From Arthrobacter woluwensis (GTDB lineage: Bacteria > Actinomycetota > Actinomycetes > Actinomycetales > Micrococcaceae): DNA of 64,000 bases. Both the position numbers and the translations under genes were made by a program. Shown in pieces: positions 32,663 through 43,379 of the stretch (position 1 is its first letter; every line of letters starts with the position of its first letter). A model generated the notes under the pieces. The model was given only the letters and a program-made list of their open reading frames with translations, searched no databases and was not told the DNA's origin. The stretch covers positions 992,001 to 1,056,000 of the forward strand of contig NZ_FNSN01000003.1 in the NCBI RefSeq assembly GCF_900105345.1, in the 5' to 3' direction.

Positions 32663-34159
32663 ATGAACATTCTCCGTACCAAGTCGATTGAGCAGTCAAT
32701 TGCAGACGCCGAAGAGCCGGGGCGCCGGCTCAAGCGTTCCCTGAGCGCCTGGGACCTCATGATCATGGGCGTCGCCGTGGCCGTCGGCGCCGGCATCTTC
32801 TCCGTTGGCGCCAAGGCCGCCGCCAACTTCGCCGGCCCCGCCGTCACGCTGTCCTTCGTCATCGCCGCCGTCACGTGCGCGCTGGCGATCATGTGCTACG
32901 CCGAATTCGCCACGGCCATCCCGGTGGCGGGCTCGGCGTACGTCTTCACCTACGCGACCCTCGGTGAGGTCCTGGCCTGGATCGTCGGCTGGAACCTCAT
33001 CCTGGAACTCTTCACGGCCGCGGCCGTGATCGCCAAGTACTGGGGCATCTACCTCTCCAAGGTCTTCGACCTGGTGGGCGTCAAGATGCCCGAGGCCATC
33101 AACGTGGGCGGCCTGGACGTCTACTGGGGCGCGTTCCTGATCGTGGCCATCTTCACGGTCCTGCTGGTGCTCGGCACCAAGCTCTCGGCCCGGGTGGGCA
33201 ACGTCTTCACGCTCATCAAGATCGGCGTGGTGCTCTTCGTCATCATCGTGGGCTTCTTCTACATCAAGGCCGAGAACTACACCCCGTTCGTCCCGCAGTC
33301 CGTGCCGAGCGCCGGCAACGCCGTGGAAGACGTCATGAAGCAGTCCCTCTTCGGCTTCCTGACGGGCGCGGCCCCGGCGCAGTACGGCACCCTGGGCATC
33401 TTCGCCGGTGCGGCCCTGGTGTTCTTCGCCTTCATCGGCTTCGACGTCGTGGCCACCTCCGCGGAAGAGGTCAAGAACCCGCAGAAGACGCTGCCCCGCG
33501 GCATCTTCGGCGGCCTGGCCCTGGTCACGCTGCTCTACATCCTGGTGTCCCTCGCCCTGACCGGCATGGTGTCCTACACGGACCTCGCGAAGGCCAAGAA
33601 CCCGACCCTCACCACCGCGTTCGAGGCCGTCGGCAACACCGACGCCGCCAAGATCATCGCGTTCGGCTCCCTGATCGGCCTCACCACGGTCATCATGGTG
33701 CTCCTGATGGGCCTGGCCCGCGTGGTCCTGGCCATGAGCCGCGACGGCCTGCTGCCGCGTGCCCTGTCCAAGACGAGCGACAAGCACTCCACCCCGGCCC
33801 GCACCCAGATCCTCTGCGGCGTGGCCGTGGCGCTCGTGGCCGGTCTGACCCAGGTGGACATCCTGGAGGAGATGATCAACATCGGCACCCTGTGCGCCTT
33901 CGTGATGGTCTCGATCGGCATCCTGGTGCTGCGCCGCAAGCGCCCCGATCTGCGCCCGGCGTTCCGTGTGCCGCTCGGCCCCGTGCTCCCGGCCCTGTCG
34001 GCCGTGCTCTGCCTCTACCTGATGACCAACCTGGCCGTGCAGACCTGGCTGTTCTTCCTCCTCTGGCTCGTGCTCGGCTTCGCCATCTACTTCGCGTATG
34101 GTCAGCGGCATTCCCGTCTGAACGAACGCTTCACCGAGGCGAAGGAGTTCGTGGGCTGA
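32663..34159 (+). CDS. APC family amino acid permease (cationic amino acid transporter type)
   Basis: This membrane protein of about 498 residues has twelve or more helices. It shows the APC marks SAWDLMIMGVAVAVGAGIFSVG near residues 27-48, then CYAEFATAIPVAGSAY and FFAFIGFDVVATSAEEVKNP near residue 255. The long N-terminus before helix 1 and the SAYVFTYATLGE stretch fit the CAT (SLC7-like) branch, which carries basic amino acids. The true substrate is unknown. The ATG at 32663 is used; one four codons earlier (32651) would overlap the predicted -10 hexamer. A GC-rich hairpin follows 33 bp after the stop codon. Confidence 0.85.
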   Translation: MNILRTKSIEQSIADAEEPGRRLKRSLSAWDLMIMGVAVAVGAGIFSVGAKAAANFAGPAVTLSFVIAAVTCALAIMCYAEFATAIPVAGSAYVFTYATLGEVLAWIVGWNLILELFTAAAVIAKYWGIYLSKVFDLVGVKMPEAINVGGLDVYWGAFLIVAIFTVLLVLGTKLSARVGNVFTLIKIGVVLFVIIVGFFYIKAENYTPFVPQSVPSAGNAVEDVMKQSLFGFLTGAAPAQYGTLGIFAGAALVFFAFIGFDVVATSAEEVKNPQKTLPRGIFGGLALVTLLYILVSLALTGMVSYTDLAKAKNPTLTTAFEAVGNTDAAKIIAFGSLIGLTTVIMVLLMGLARVVLAMSRDGLLPRALSKTSDKHSTPARTQILCGVAVALVAGLTQVDILEEMINIGTLCAFVMVSIGILVLRRKRPDLRPAFRVPLGPVLPALSAVLCLYLMTNLAVQTWLFFLLWLVLGFAIYFAYGQRHSRLNERFTEAKEFVG

Positions 34160-34192
34160 TCCAGCCCGCGCCTCCCACCGCTGAGCCGGTGC

Positions 34193-34239
34193 ACGACGAC
34201 GGCGCCGCGCCCCTTCCCGGGGTGCGGCGCCGTCGTCGT
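34193..34239 (+). terminator. Hairpin terminator of the APC permease gene
   Basis: Perfect 16-bp arms (34193-34208 and 34224-34239) of repeating GAC/GTC and GGCGCC enclose a 15-nt loop. No T tract follows. A very similar GACGACGGCG stem ends the efeU-yajQ gap at 49362. Confidence 0.72.
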
Positions 34240-34336
34240 CCGCGGGGAGAGCACGCGAGACGCACACGGTCGGAGCACCGTCATCTCCCGCCCCGCCTGC
34301 GCCCCCGGGAGGGGGTGGGGACCTAAGATTGCGCTT

Positions 34337-34933
34337 ATGGCGCGTCCTCCCCGACCCGAACGTAAATCAGAGCTCATGCACGACATCCTGCTGTACCTGC
34401 AGGACAAGTCGATCGCAGATCTCACCTTCCGCACCCTCGCCGACGGACTGGGCATCAGCAGCTACGTGCTGGTGTACCACTTCGGCTCCCGAGAAGAACT
34501 CATCTCCCAGATCGTGCACGCGATCGAGGCCCGGCCCTCCGAAGTGCTGGACCCGGAACTGGTCACCGCCGGACGGGAGGAGTTCGAAGCCTGGCTGCGG
34601 ACCGCCTGGAAGGTGGGGCTGCGCGAGTACGGCATCCAGCTGCAGCGTCTGCATTTCGAAGCGGCCATGCAGGATTCCGTGCTGGACAAGCCCCGTGGCA
34701 ACGGCGGCAAGCTGTACCACTCCTGGGTGGACGTGGTGCAGGAATGGCTCAGGAACCAGGGCCTGGGCGAGCCGGAGGCCCGCCGGACAGGGCGTCTGTT
34801 CGTGGCCACCCTGACGGGCCTGCGTTACGACGTGATCGTCACGGGTGAGCGCGAGGCTGCCACGGAGGCCTTTGAGCGGCTCCTGAAGTCGTTCTTCCTC
34901 ACCATCGACTCGGAGCTGAAGCGCGGCGCCTGA
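34337..34933 (+). CDS. TetR/AcrR family transcriptional regulator
   Basis: This 198-residue regulator has an N-terminal TetR helix-turn-helix (residues 8-55: LTFRTLADGLGISSYVLVYHFGSREEL). The helical ligand-binding domain carries the LHFEAAMQD segment near residue 110. The replacement of the usual TxYYHF by SYVLVYHF is a modest oddity. No obvious target gene is divergent from it; the upstream neighbour is the APC permease on the same strand. TAAGAT (34324-34329) ends 7 nt before the ATG, so the gene may be leaderless. Its target and ligand are unknown. Confidence 0.83.
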   Translation: MARPPRPERKSELMHDILLYLQDKSIADLTFRTLADGLGISSYVLVYHFGSREELISQIVHAIEARPSEVLDPELVTAGREEFEAWLRTAWKVGLREYGIQLQRLHFEAAMQDSVLDKPRGNGGKLYHSWVDVVQEWLRNQGLGEPEARRTGRLFVATLTGLRYDVIVTGEREAATEAFERLLKSFFLTIDSELKRGA

Positions 34934-35050
34934 AGGCCCGTCACACCGCCGTGCTCGTCTGTTGCGCCGTGTTACTCTGACGATCGTCACAAGAAAATCG
35001 CTGGAGAATTTCACTCGCACAGTGCTCCAGTGCCTGAAAAAGGGGAAACC

Positions 35051-35473
35051 ATGAGCAAGACCATCGTCACGCGCGCCCTCGGCATCGTCGCCGTTCCGCT
35101 GCTGGCCGTGAGCCTGAGCGCCTGTGGCGGCCAGAGTGTCGCGGACGCCTGCTCCAAGCTGGACAGCGACATGAGCGGCATCAGCACCGAGCTGCAGTCC
35201 AACATGAGCAAGTTCGCGTCCGACCCGAAGGCCGCCGCAGAGGGCCTGAGCAAGTTCTCCGACAAGCTCGCCGAGAGCGTCAAGGGCGTCTCCAACCCGG
35301 ACGTGAAGCCGAAGGCCGAGGCCGCCAGCTCCGCGTACGCCGACTTCACCGCCAAGATCAAGGCCGCCGCCGCGGACCCGTCCACCGCCTCCTCCAAGAT
35401 GACCGAGCTGTCCAGCTCCGTCACCAAGATCCAGGAGAGCTTCACCGAGCTCGGCAAGGTCTGCAAGAAGTAA
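35051..35473 (+). CDS. Small secreted lipoprotein of unknown function
   Basis: This 140-residue protein has a signal peptide ending in the lipobox LSAC, with the lipidated cysteine near residue 24. The mature part is rich in Ala, Ser, Lys and Asp and is predicted to be mostly amphipathic helix (heptad-like SKFSDKLAESVKGV and KMTELSSSVTKIQESF). A second cysteine lies three residues from the C-terminus and another near residue 31. GGGGAAA precedes the ATG at 35051. I do not recognise a family. It is a single gene with its own terminator and sits next to the acyltransferase gene, which converges on it. Confidence 0.68.
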   Translation: MSKTIVTRALGIVAVPLLAVSLSACGGQSVADACSKLDSDMSGISTELQSNMSKFASDPKAAAEGLSKFSDKLAESVKGVSNPDVKPKAEAASSAYADFTAKIKAAAADPSTASSKMTELSSSVTKIQESFTELGKVCKK

Positions 35474-35497
35474 GGCCTCCACGCCTCAGCCTCGCAG

Positions 35498-35528
35498 AAG
35501 GCCCCGGACCATCACGGTCCGGGGCCTT
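35498..35528. terminator. Hairpin terminator between the lipoprotein and acyltransferase genes
   Basis: Arms 35498-35510 and 35516-35528 pair over 13 bp around a 5-nt loop, with TTT at the right edge. The position between converging genes suggests two-way use. Confidence 0.8.
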
Positions 35529-35547
35529 TCCCGTGGAGCGGAACCGG

Positions 35548-37656
35548 TCAGCGCGGGATCAGACGTCCCAGCTCGGGGCCCAGCAGTTCCGCGTAGCGGC
35601 GGTTGAGGTGGTTGGCGTCGAAGTACACGTTCACACCGCCGATCACGGCATAGCACTTCTCCTGACGGCAGAAGTACGGCGTGAGGTCGACGAGCCGGAC
35701 GCGCGGCGAGGCGGCGGCCCGAACCCCTGCTGCCAGCGGATCCTTGGGCTGGGCGATCCTCTGGGCCACCGCGCAGGCCGCGGGGTTGTCCGATTTGAGG
35801 GTGACGCAGTCCGGCGACCTGACCGCGCCGTTGAGCGGCGGATCGGCGAGCACCGCCACGGTCGAGCCGTTGGCGGCCCAGCCGCGCCAGGACCGGCCCA
35901 GCCCGGCGGCGAGCTGTTCCTCCTGCGGACGGCCGGAGCCGTCGTCGACGCTGATGTGGCGGGCGAAGGCGGAGGTGATCACGAGCGACGGCCGGTCGGT
36001 GGTCAGCGCCCTGGAGACCGCCGAAGCCCAGACGCGGCAGGAGTCACGGGTGTTCTGGGAGCGGTCACCCTCGAATCCGGTGAAGGAGACATCGCCCGCG
36101 GGGCAGCCGCCCAGCATGCTCGTGGTGAGGACCCAGCGCTCCCGGCGCGCGACGTCGTACACCGCGGACTGCCACTGCTGCGCGTGGGAGTCGCCCACCA
36201 GCCAGACGTGGCGCGCCCGGGAAGTCCCCTGGGAGAAGTCGCAGAGCTGGCTGGTCCGCTTGCCGCGTGCGGAGAGCTCCTGGTGCGCGGGGCGGCATTC
36301 CGGAGGGGAGAGCCAGTACTGGTTGTCCTTCGTCATCACCGGCTGGAGGGACGGGCCGTCCCAGCCCGGGCAGTGCGCGCCGGGAACCAGCGACCGAGGA
36401 CCGTAGCAAGGGCTCTGGGCCTGCTGGGCGGCCAAGGCGATCGCCTGATCCTCCTTCACCCCGGCCCAGTGGATCTGAAGGGCCGTCCCGCAGGCCATCA
36501 CGGCCATGGCGCAGGCCATCGCCAGGAACGTCCGCGGCGAGGAGGACCGCAGCCAGGTCATCCGCTGGCCCGGGTCCTCGATGAACTTCTTGCTCAGGGC
36601 CGCGAGTGCCAAGGCCAAGACTCCCAGGACCACCTTGTCCGGAGTTCCGATCGGCCGGCCCAGGGCGAACGGCGCCAGCACGATCAGGGGCCAGTGCCAC
36701 AGATAGAGGGAGTACGAGACGTCCCCGAGGAATTGGACCGGGCGTGATGCCGTGAGCGGTCGCGCGAACGGCGGGTTGCCGCCGTTGCCGGCCACGATCA
36801 CCGCGGCGGTCGCCAGCACCGGCAGCGCCGCGATCCAGCCGGGGAACGCGGTGTCGGCCGTGAAGAACCAGCCGCAGAGCAGGATGCCGAGGAAACCGGC
36901 GGCGCCGAGGACCTTGGCCGGCGCCGGGGGCAGCAGCCGGGGGCGGCGCAGCGCCGCCAGCGCGATGAGCCCGCCGGCGGCGAACTCCCACGCGCGCCCG
37001 TACGTCACGAAGTAGGCGGGGTTCGGGTCCGTCGCCGTGGCGACGATGCAGGCCGCATAGCTCGCTGCGGCCACCACCAGGAGGCCGACGGTCACCACCC
37101 GATGGGTCGAACGGCGGATCCTGGCCGCGAGAAGCCAGAGCCCGAGCAGCAGGAGCGGCCAGACGAGATAGAACTGTTCCTCGACCGACAGGGACCAGTA
37201 GTGCTGGGCGATGGTGGCGCTGTCCGTATGGGCCGAGTAGTCGACGGATTTGGCGGCGAGCAGCCAGTTCTCGCCGTACAGCGTGGAGGCCAGGATCTGC
37301 TGTGCGGTGTCCGGCCAGCGGGAGAACGGCAGCAGAAGGAGCGACGCCGCGCCGCCGGCCAGCAGGACCAGGAACGCCGCGGGGAGCAGCCGCCGGATCC
37401 GTCGGGCGTAGAACGCGCCGAACCTGAGGCGGCCGGTCCCGTCGATCTCTTTGAGGAGGTGGGTGGTGATGAGGAAGCCCGAGATGACGAAGAAGACGTC
37501 GACGCCGATGTAACCCCCGCGGAACACCGCCGGCCAGAGGTGATTCAGGACCACGGCGGACACCGCCACCGCACGGAGCATCTGGATGTCCGCCCGGAAC
37601 GCGCGGCGGGGTGCGGAAGGTGGGGCCTGGCGCAGGTGGCGGAATGTGGTGCTCAT
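35548..37656 (-). CDS. Acyltransferase 3 with C-terminal SGNH domain (OatA-like)
   Basis: This 702-residue membrane enzyme starts with an acyltransferase-3 domain of about ten helices (residues 20-390: FRADIQMLRAVAV, GGYIGVDVFFVISGFLI, HYWSLSVEEQFYLVWP). An extracytoplasmic SGNH hydrolase-like domain follows, with block I VWLVGDSHAQQW near residue 495 and the catalytic Asp/His of DANHLNRRY near 685. Proteins of this build O-acetylate peptidoglycan or surface polysaccharides. Which polymer is modified here is unknown. The start is the ATG at 37656; the longer frame to 37956 runs into katG. Terminators lie on both sides, so it is a single-gene unit. Confidence 0.87.
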   Translation of the reverse strand: MSTTFRHLRQAPPSAPRRAFRADIQMLRAVAVSAVVLNHLWPAVFRGGYIGVDVFFVISGFLITTHLLKEIDGTGRLRFGAFYARRIRRLLPAAFLVLLAGGAASLLLLPFSRWPDTAQQILASTLYGENWLLAAKSVDYSAHTDSATIAQHYWSLSVEEQFYLVWPLLLLGLWLLAARIRRSTHRVVTVGLLVVAAASYAACIVATATDPNPAYFVTYGRAWEFAAGGLIALAALRRPRLLPPAPAKVLGAAGFLGILLCGWFFTADTAFPGWIAALPVLATAAVIVAGNGGNPPFARPLTASRPVQFLGDVSYSLYLWHWPLIVLAPFALGRPIGTPDKVVLGVLALALAALSKKFIEDPGQRMTWLRSSSPRTFLAMACAMAVMACGTALQIHWAGVKEDQAIALAAQQAQSPCYGPRSLVPGAHCPGWDGPSLQPVMTKDNQYWLSPPECRPAHQELSARGKRTSQLCDFSQGTSRARHVWLVGDSHAQQWQSAVYDVARRERWVLTTSMLGGCPAGDVSFTGFEGDRSQNTRDSCRVWASAVSRALTTDRPSLVITSAFARHISVDDGSGRPQEEQLAAGLGRSWRGWAANGSTVAVLADPPLNGAVRSPDCVTLKSDNPAACAVAQRIAQPKDPLAAGVRAAASPRVRLVDLTPYFCRQEKCYAVIGGVNVYFDANHLNRRYAELLGPELGRLIPR

Positions 37657-37700
37657 CGTCCCCACAGAATATCGGGGGGAGACGGCCCGCCCCGTCACAG

Positions 37701-37746
37701 ACGGGGAAGGCCCCGGACCGGAAGCCTGGTCCGGGGCCTTCCCCGT
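37701..37746 (-). terminator. Perfect 19-bp terminator hairpin after katG
   Basis: Arms 37701-37719 and 37728-37746 pair perfectly around an 8-nt loop. The hairpin lies 14 bp past the katG stop codon and upstream of the acyltransferase start, so it separates the two units. Confidence 0.82.
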
Positions 37747-37759
37747 GGAGCGGTGTGGA

Positions 37760-40467
<2,708 letters not shown>

Positions 40468-40473
40468 GACCCC

Positions 40474-40503
40474 ATTCAAGCACTTATTTTGACTAGCTCG
40501 CAA
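40474..40503 (-). promoter_or_regulatory. Predicted leaderless promoter of the furA-katG operon
   Basis: On the reverse strand TTGCGA (40498-40503), an 18-bp spacer and TTGAAT (40474-40479) are followed by 6 nt and the start codon. The spacer is AT-rich, unlike its surroundings, and includes TAGTCAAAATAAG, a likely place for Fur-family binding. Confidence 0.48.
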
Positions 40504-40554
40504 TTAGTGGCGGGAAATTCCCAGGAATATGTTCGGCGGACCCGGAAGAGGCGC

Positions 40555-41391
40555 TCAGGACTCGACGATCCTCTGATTCGTATTGGTGTAACTGATCGAG
40601 TCGGCGGTGCTTCCCACCAGACCCATCGTGACCCGCAGGAGTCCCGGCGCGACGTCGTCCAGCGGGGGCGGCGTGTCGGTGCCGAGCGTGAGCGAGCGGC
40701 CGCCCGCCGTCGTCGCGGTGACGGAGCCGAGGTACACGTCGACGTGGCCTTCGAGCTTCATGGTGTCCGCCGTGGTGACCAGGCCGGGGCCGTTCGGAGG
40801 CCGGACGGTGAGGGAGAAGCCGGTGATGGTGATCGAGTCGGCGCTGATCTTCAGCGCGCGCACGCTCCCGCCGTCGACGGTCGGCACCGAGACGATCCCG
40901 ATCGAGTGCAGGCCGGTGAACGAGAGCCCGCGGGAGCCGAGGGAGGCGGGCGTCCTGGTGAAGATCGGGGCACCGTCCTCCCGGGTGGCCTTCACGGGCT
41001 TCTTCGGGGAGGGCTTGGCGCTGGGGGACGGATGAGCAGGATCGGAGGGCGCGGACGACGGCGATCCGCCGGGCTCCTGCGCGCCGGTTCCCGGGGTGCC
41101 GGCTCCCGGGGTGCCAGGCAGGGGGATGCTCGGCGTGGGGATGCCGGGCGCGCCGCCGGACCCGTTCCCGGGGGTGCCGGGTGTCCCGGCGCCAGGGGCG
41201 GGGGTGGTCGCAGAAGGCTTGGGCGTTCCGGGGGTGGGGGACGGCGTCGGGGAGTCGCAGGTGAAGAGGATGGGGAGGCAGAAAGCTGCGGGCTGGGTCG
41301 CGGGGGCCTGGGCGGCGCCGAGGGTGAAGGGTGTCACCAGCACGGCGCCGGCCAGCAGCGCTCCCAGTCCGCGGCGGCGGCGCTGTGTCAT
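40555..41391 (-). CDS. Secreted Pro/Gly/Thr-rich protein, third gene of the DUF6230/DUF6114 operon
   Basis: This 278-residue protein has a signal peptide (residues 1-29, RRRRG then a hydrophobic core). Two cysteines (FCLPILFTCDS) follow, then a long Pro/Gly/Thr/Ser linker (about 50-150). A beta-rich C-terminal domain of about 120 residues follows, with repeated ADSITITGF and ADTMKLEGH strands. That strand pattern recalls the end of the DUF6230 protein of the same operon, so the two may share a fold. Its start overlaps the stop of the DUF6114 gene (ATGA). I do not recognise a named family. A surface location is likely. Confidence 0.65.
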   Translation of the reverse strand: MTQRRRRGLGALLAGAVLVTPFTLGAAQAPATQPAAFCLPILFTCDSPTPSPTPGTPKPSATTPAPGAGTPGTPGNGSGGAPGIPTPSIPLPGTPGAGTPGTGAQEPGGSPSSAPSDPAHPSPSAKPSPKKPVKATREDGAPIFTRTPASLGSRGLSFTGLHSIGIVSVPTVDGGSVRALKISADSITITGFSLTVRPPNGPGLVTTADTMKLEGHVDVYLGSVTATTAGGRSLTLGTDTPPPLDDVAPGLLRVTMGLVGSTADSISYTNTNQRIVES

Positions 41392-41969
41392 GAGGCGTGT
41401 TCTCCCTGGGGTGCGGGACTCCGTCTCATCCAGGCCGCCACGAGCACGCCGCCGGTCCCGGCCAGCAGCATGCCGATCAGGAAGCCGCCGAGATTCACGC
41501 CCACCAGCGAGTACACGGCGACCGCGAGGGCGAGCACGCCGTAGAACACATGGTGGTCCGGCATGGTCATCGACAGGATGCCCAGCAGCAGCAGAGCGAT
41601 CGGGATGATGGTCGCCTGCAGGCCTTCGATGCCGAGCTGGACGTGCAGGTGACCGATGTCGAGCTGGCCGGAGAAGAACATCTCCACGCCGCCGAGCGCC
41701 ACGAGAAGGCCGCCGATGAAGGGGCGCTCCTTCCGCCAGGTCCGGAAATCGCTCGCCGCGGGAGCCTCGGACGTCTCCGGCGCCTCAGTCGTTTCGGAGG
41801 CGAGGATCGACTCCAGGGGCTCCGTGGGCTCGGTCGGTTCCGCCCGGGATTCCGCGGCGGGCGTGACCGGATGCCGCAGCGTCCGGTCGGCGTCACCGCG
41901 CCGCGCCCGTCGCGAGGCCTGCGGTGTCAGGCCGTTCTCCGCCAGACTGCCGTCGCCGTTCAGAAGCAT
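41388..41969 (-). CDS. DUF6114 membrane protein
   Basis: This 193-residue protein has a polar, Glu/Pro/Thr-rich N-terminal region of about 85 residues (repeating EPTEP and TEAPE). Four closely spaced membrane helices follow (about 92-112, 118-140, 143-160 and 163-183). WRKERPFIGG before helix 1 and the Gly-rich helices fit DUF6114, a family of unknown function in actinobacteria. It overlaps the upstream DUF6230 gene by 10 nt and the downstream gene by 4 nt, so the three are translationally coupled and probably form one complex in the membrane. Confidence 0.72.
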   Translation of the reverse strand: MLLNGDGSLAENGLTPQASRRARRGDADRTLRHPVTPAAESRAEPTEPTEPLESILASETTEAPETSEAPAASDFRTWRKERPFIGGLLVALGGVEMFFSGQLDIGHLHVQLGIEGLQATIIPIALLLLGILSMTMPDHHVFYGVLALAVAVYSLVGVNLGGFLIGMLLAGTGGVLVAAWMRRSPAPQGEHAS

Positions 41970-42574
41970 CCCTTGGACCCGTCCGTCAGCTCCAGCTTCA
42001 TCCCGTTGAGGGTGAAGACGGAGGCCTGAGTGCTCCAGGCCGTCTGTTCGAGGTTCTTGATGGTGACGGTGTCGGCATCCTGGGCGAAGTCGCCGGGCGT
42101 GCCCTTCGCCGCCGTGTTGACGGTGGACGCGTCCACGCCGATGCGGATCTTGCCGAACGAGGCGTCACCCTTCAGGCCGGTCATGCCGATCTGAAGGTCG
42201 GAAGCGGAGGCGGGGTTGCCGCCGCCACCGGCCTTGATGAGCACGCCGACCTTGCCGAGGGGGGTGTCGGTGGTGACGGCTTGGCAGAGATCGCTCAGCG
42301 TGGCGCTCTTGATGTTGGCGATGGCCACGGTGTGGTTCTTGCCCTCGGTGTCTCTCGCGACGCCGGCGTACTGGGAGAAGCCGGTGCCTTCCAGTGACGA
42401 GGCGCCGATCTGGAACTGACTGCCGGAGACGGCGAAGGAGACGGGGACTGCGCCCTGGGCGATGCCGCCCATCAGAGCGCTGGCGACGAGTGCGGCGGGG
42501 ACCGCGGCGAGCACGATGCGGGCTGTGTGCGAGGAAGTGACCTTACGGAGACGCTCAGACCTGGGGAAATTCAT
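41960..42574 (-). CDS. DUF6230 secreted or membrane-anchored protein
   Basis: This 204-residue protein has a basic N-terminus and a hydrophobic segment at residues 19-42 (a signal peptide or anchor). A beta-rich domain follows, with two cysteines (LSDLC and the final KGCF) likely to pair. Motifs such as SQFQIGASSLEG, QIGMTGLKG and VFTLNGMKLELTDG fit DUF6230, an actinobacterial family often found with DUF6114. Some database entries call it cholesterol esterase, but no catalytic triad is visible. It is the first gene of a tight three-gene operon divergent from a TetR regulator. The function is unknown. Confidence 0.74.
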   Translation of the reverse strand: MNFPRSERLRKVTSSHTARIVLAAVPAALVASALMGGIAQGAVPVSFAVSGSQFQIGASSLEGTGFSQYAGVARDTEGKNHTVAIANIKSATLSDLCQAVTTDTPLGKVGVLIKAGGGGNPASASDLQIGMTGLKGDASFGKIRIGVDASTVNTAAKGTPGDFAQDADTVTIKNLEQTAWSTQASVFTLNGMKLELTDGSKGCF

Positions 42575-42623
42575 CGGACCTCCTGGAACGGGCGCCGACC
42601 CCTTCGGCGGCGCGCATGTGACG

Positions 42624-42653
42624 AAGATAACTTTTTAGTTGACTTCGAGTCAA
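42624..42653 (-). promoter_or_regulatory. Strong promoter and palindromic operator of the DUF6230 operon
   Basis: On the reverse strand TTGACT (42648-42653), an 18-bp spacer and TATCTT (42624-42629) form one of the best promoters in the window. The 15-bp perfect palindrome TTGACTTCGAGTCAA (42639-42653) covers the -35 and part of the spacer. The divergent TetR protein is the obvious candidate to bind it. Confidence 0.65.
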
Positions 42654-42764
42654 TAGTGGTCCGTCGAGGCGCGCTGCGCCGGGGCGGGGAGGATCGCCAG
42701 GGTCAGCCTGCGTCGTATGGCGTTCCGTGGCGTTCACCGTGGCCCGCGTCAGTAGACTCAGAGG

Positions 42765-43376
42765 GTGTCCGAAGTGCAGCGCATCCGCCTGAGTCCAGAG
42801 GAACGCCGGGCTCAGCTGATCGCCACCGGCGTCAACTTCCTGGCCGATCATTCCCTCGATGAGTTGACGATGGACGAGCTGGCCCGACGGGCCGGGGTCT
42901 CACGGCCGCTGCTGTTCCACTATTTCGAAACCCGGCAAGGGATGCACCTGGCCGTGGTGACGAAGGCCAGGGACAGTCTGCTGGTCGCCACCGAGCCGCG
43001 CCTCGACCTGCCGCCGCGGGAGCGGGTTCACGAGACCCTGCTGAGGATCACGCATTTCGTGCAGCAGCACCGCGGCACCTTCTACTCGCTGGTCCGCGGC
43101 ATTGCCAGTGGCGATCCGGCCGTCCGGACCGTCGTGGACGAATCCCGCGAACTCAACGCGGAACGTCTCCTGGACGCGTTCATCGAGCTGGGATTCGAGG
43201 ACACCGCCATGCTCCGCGTGGCTTTGCGCGCCTGGGTCTCCTACGCTGAGGAGGCGCTGATCAGCCTGGCGATCGAGCGCGACACCGACGCGGACGCCGT
43301 CGTGCGCTTCCTGGAGGCCGGGCTGCGGGGCATGGTCGGTGCGACTCGCGAACTTCAGGCGCCGGACTACGCTTAG
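42765..43376 (+). CDS. TetR family transcriptional regulator
   Basis: This 203-residue regulator has an N-terminal helix-turn-helix at residues 10-58 (RRAQLIATGVNFLADHSLDE, then ELARRAGVSRPLLFHYFETR) and a helical ligand domain. It starts with GTG at 42765. TAGACT (42753-42758) lies 6 nt before this start with no ribosome site, so it is probably leaderless. It is divergent from the DUF6230 operon, whose promoter holds a palindrome, and 3 nt upstream of an MFS exporter gene. It may therefore control both. The ligand is unknown; a lipid or an exported drug would fit. Confidence 0.86.
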   Translation: MSEVQRIRLSPEERRAQLIATGVNFLADHSLDELTMDELARRAGVSRPLLFHYFETRQGMHLAVVTKARDSLLVATEPRLDLPPRERVHETLLRITHFVQQHRGTFYSLVRGIASGDPAVRTVVDESRELNAERLLDAFIELGFEDTAMLRVALRAWVSYAEEALISLAIERDTDADAVVRFLEAGLRGMVGATRELQAPDYA

Positions 43377-43379
43377 CCG

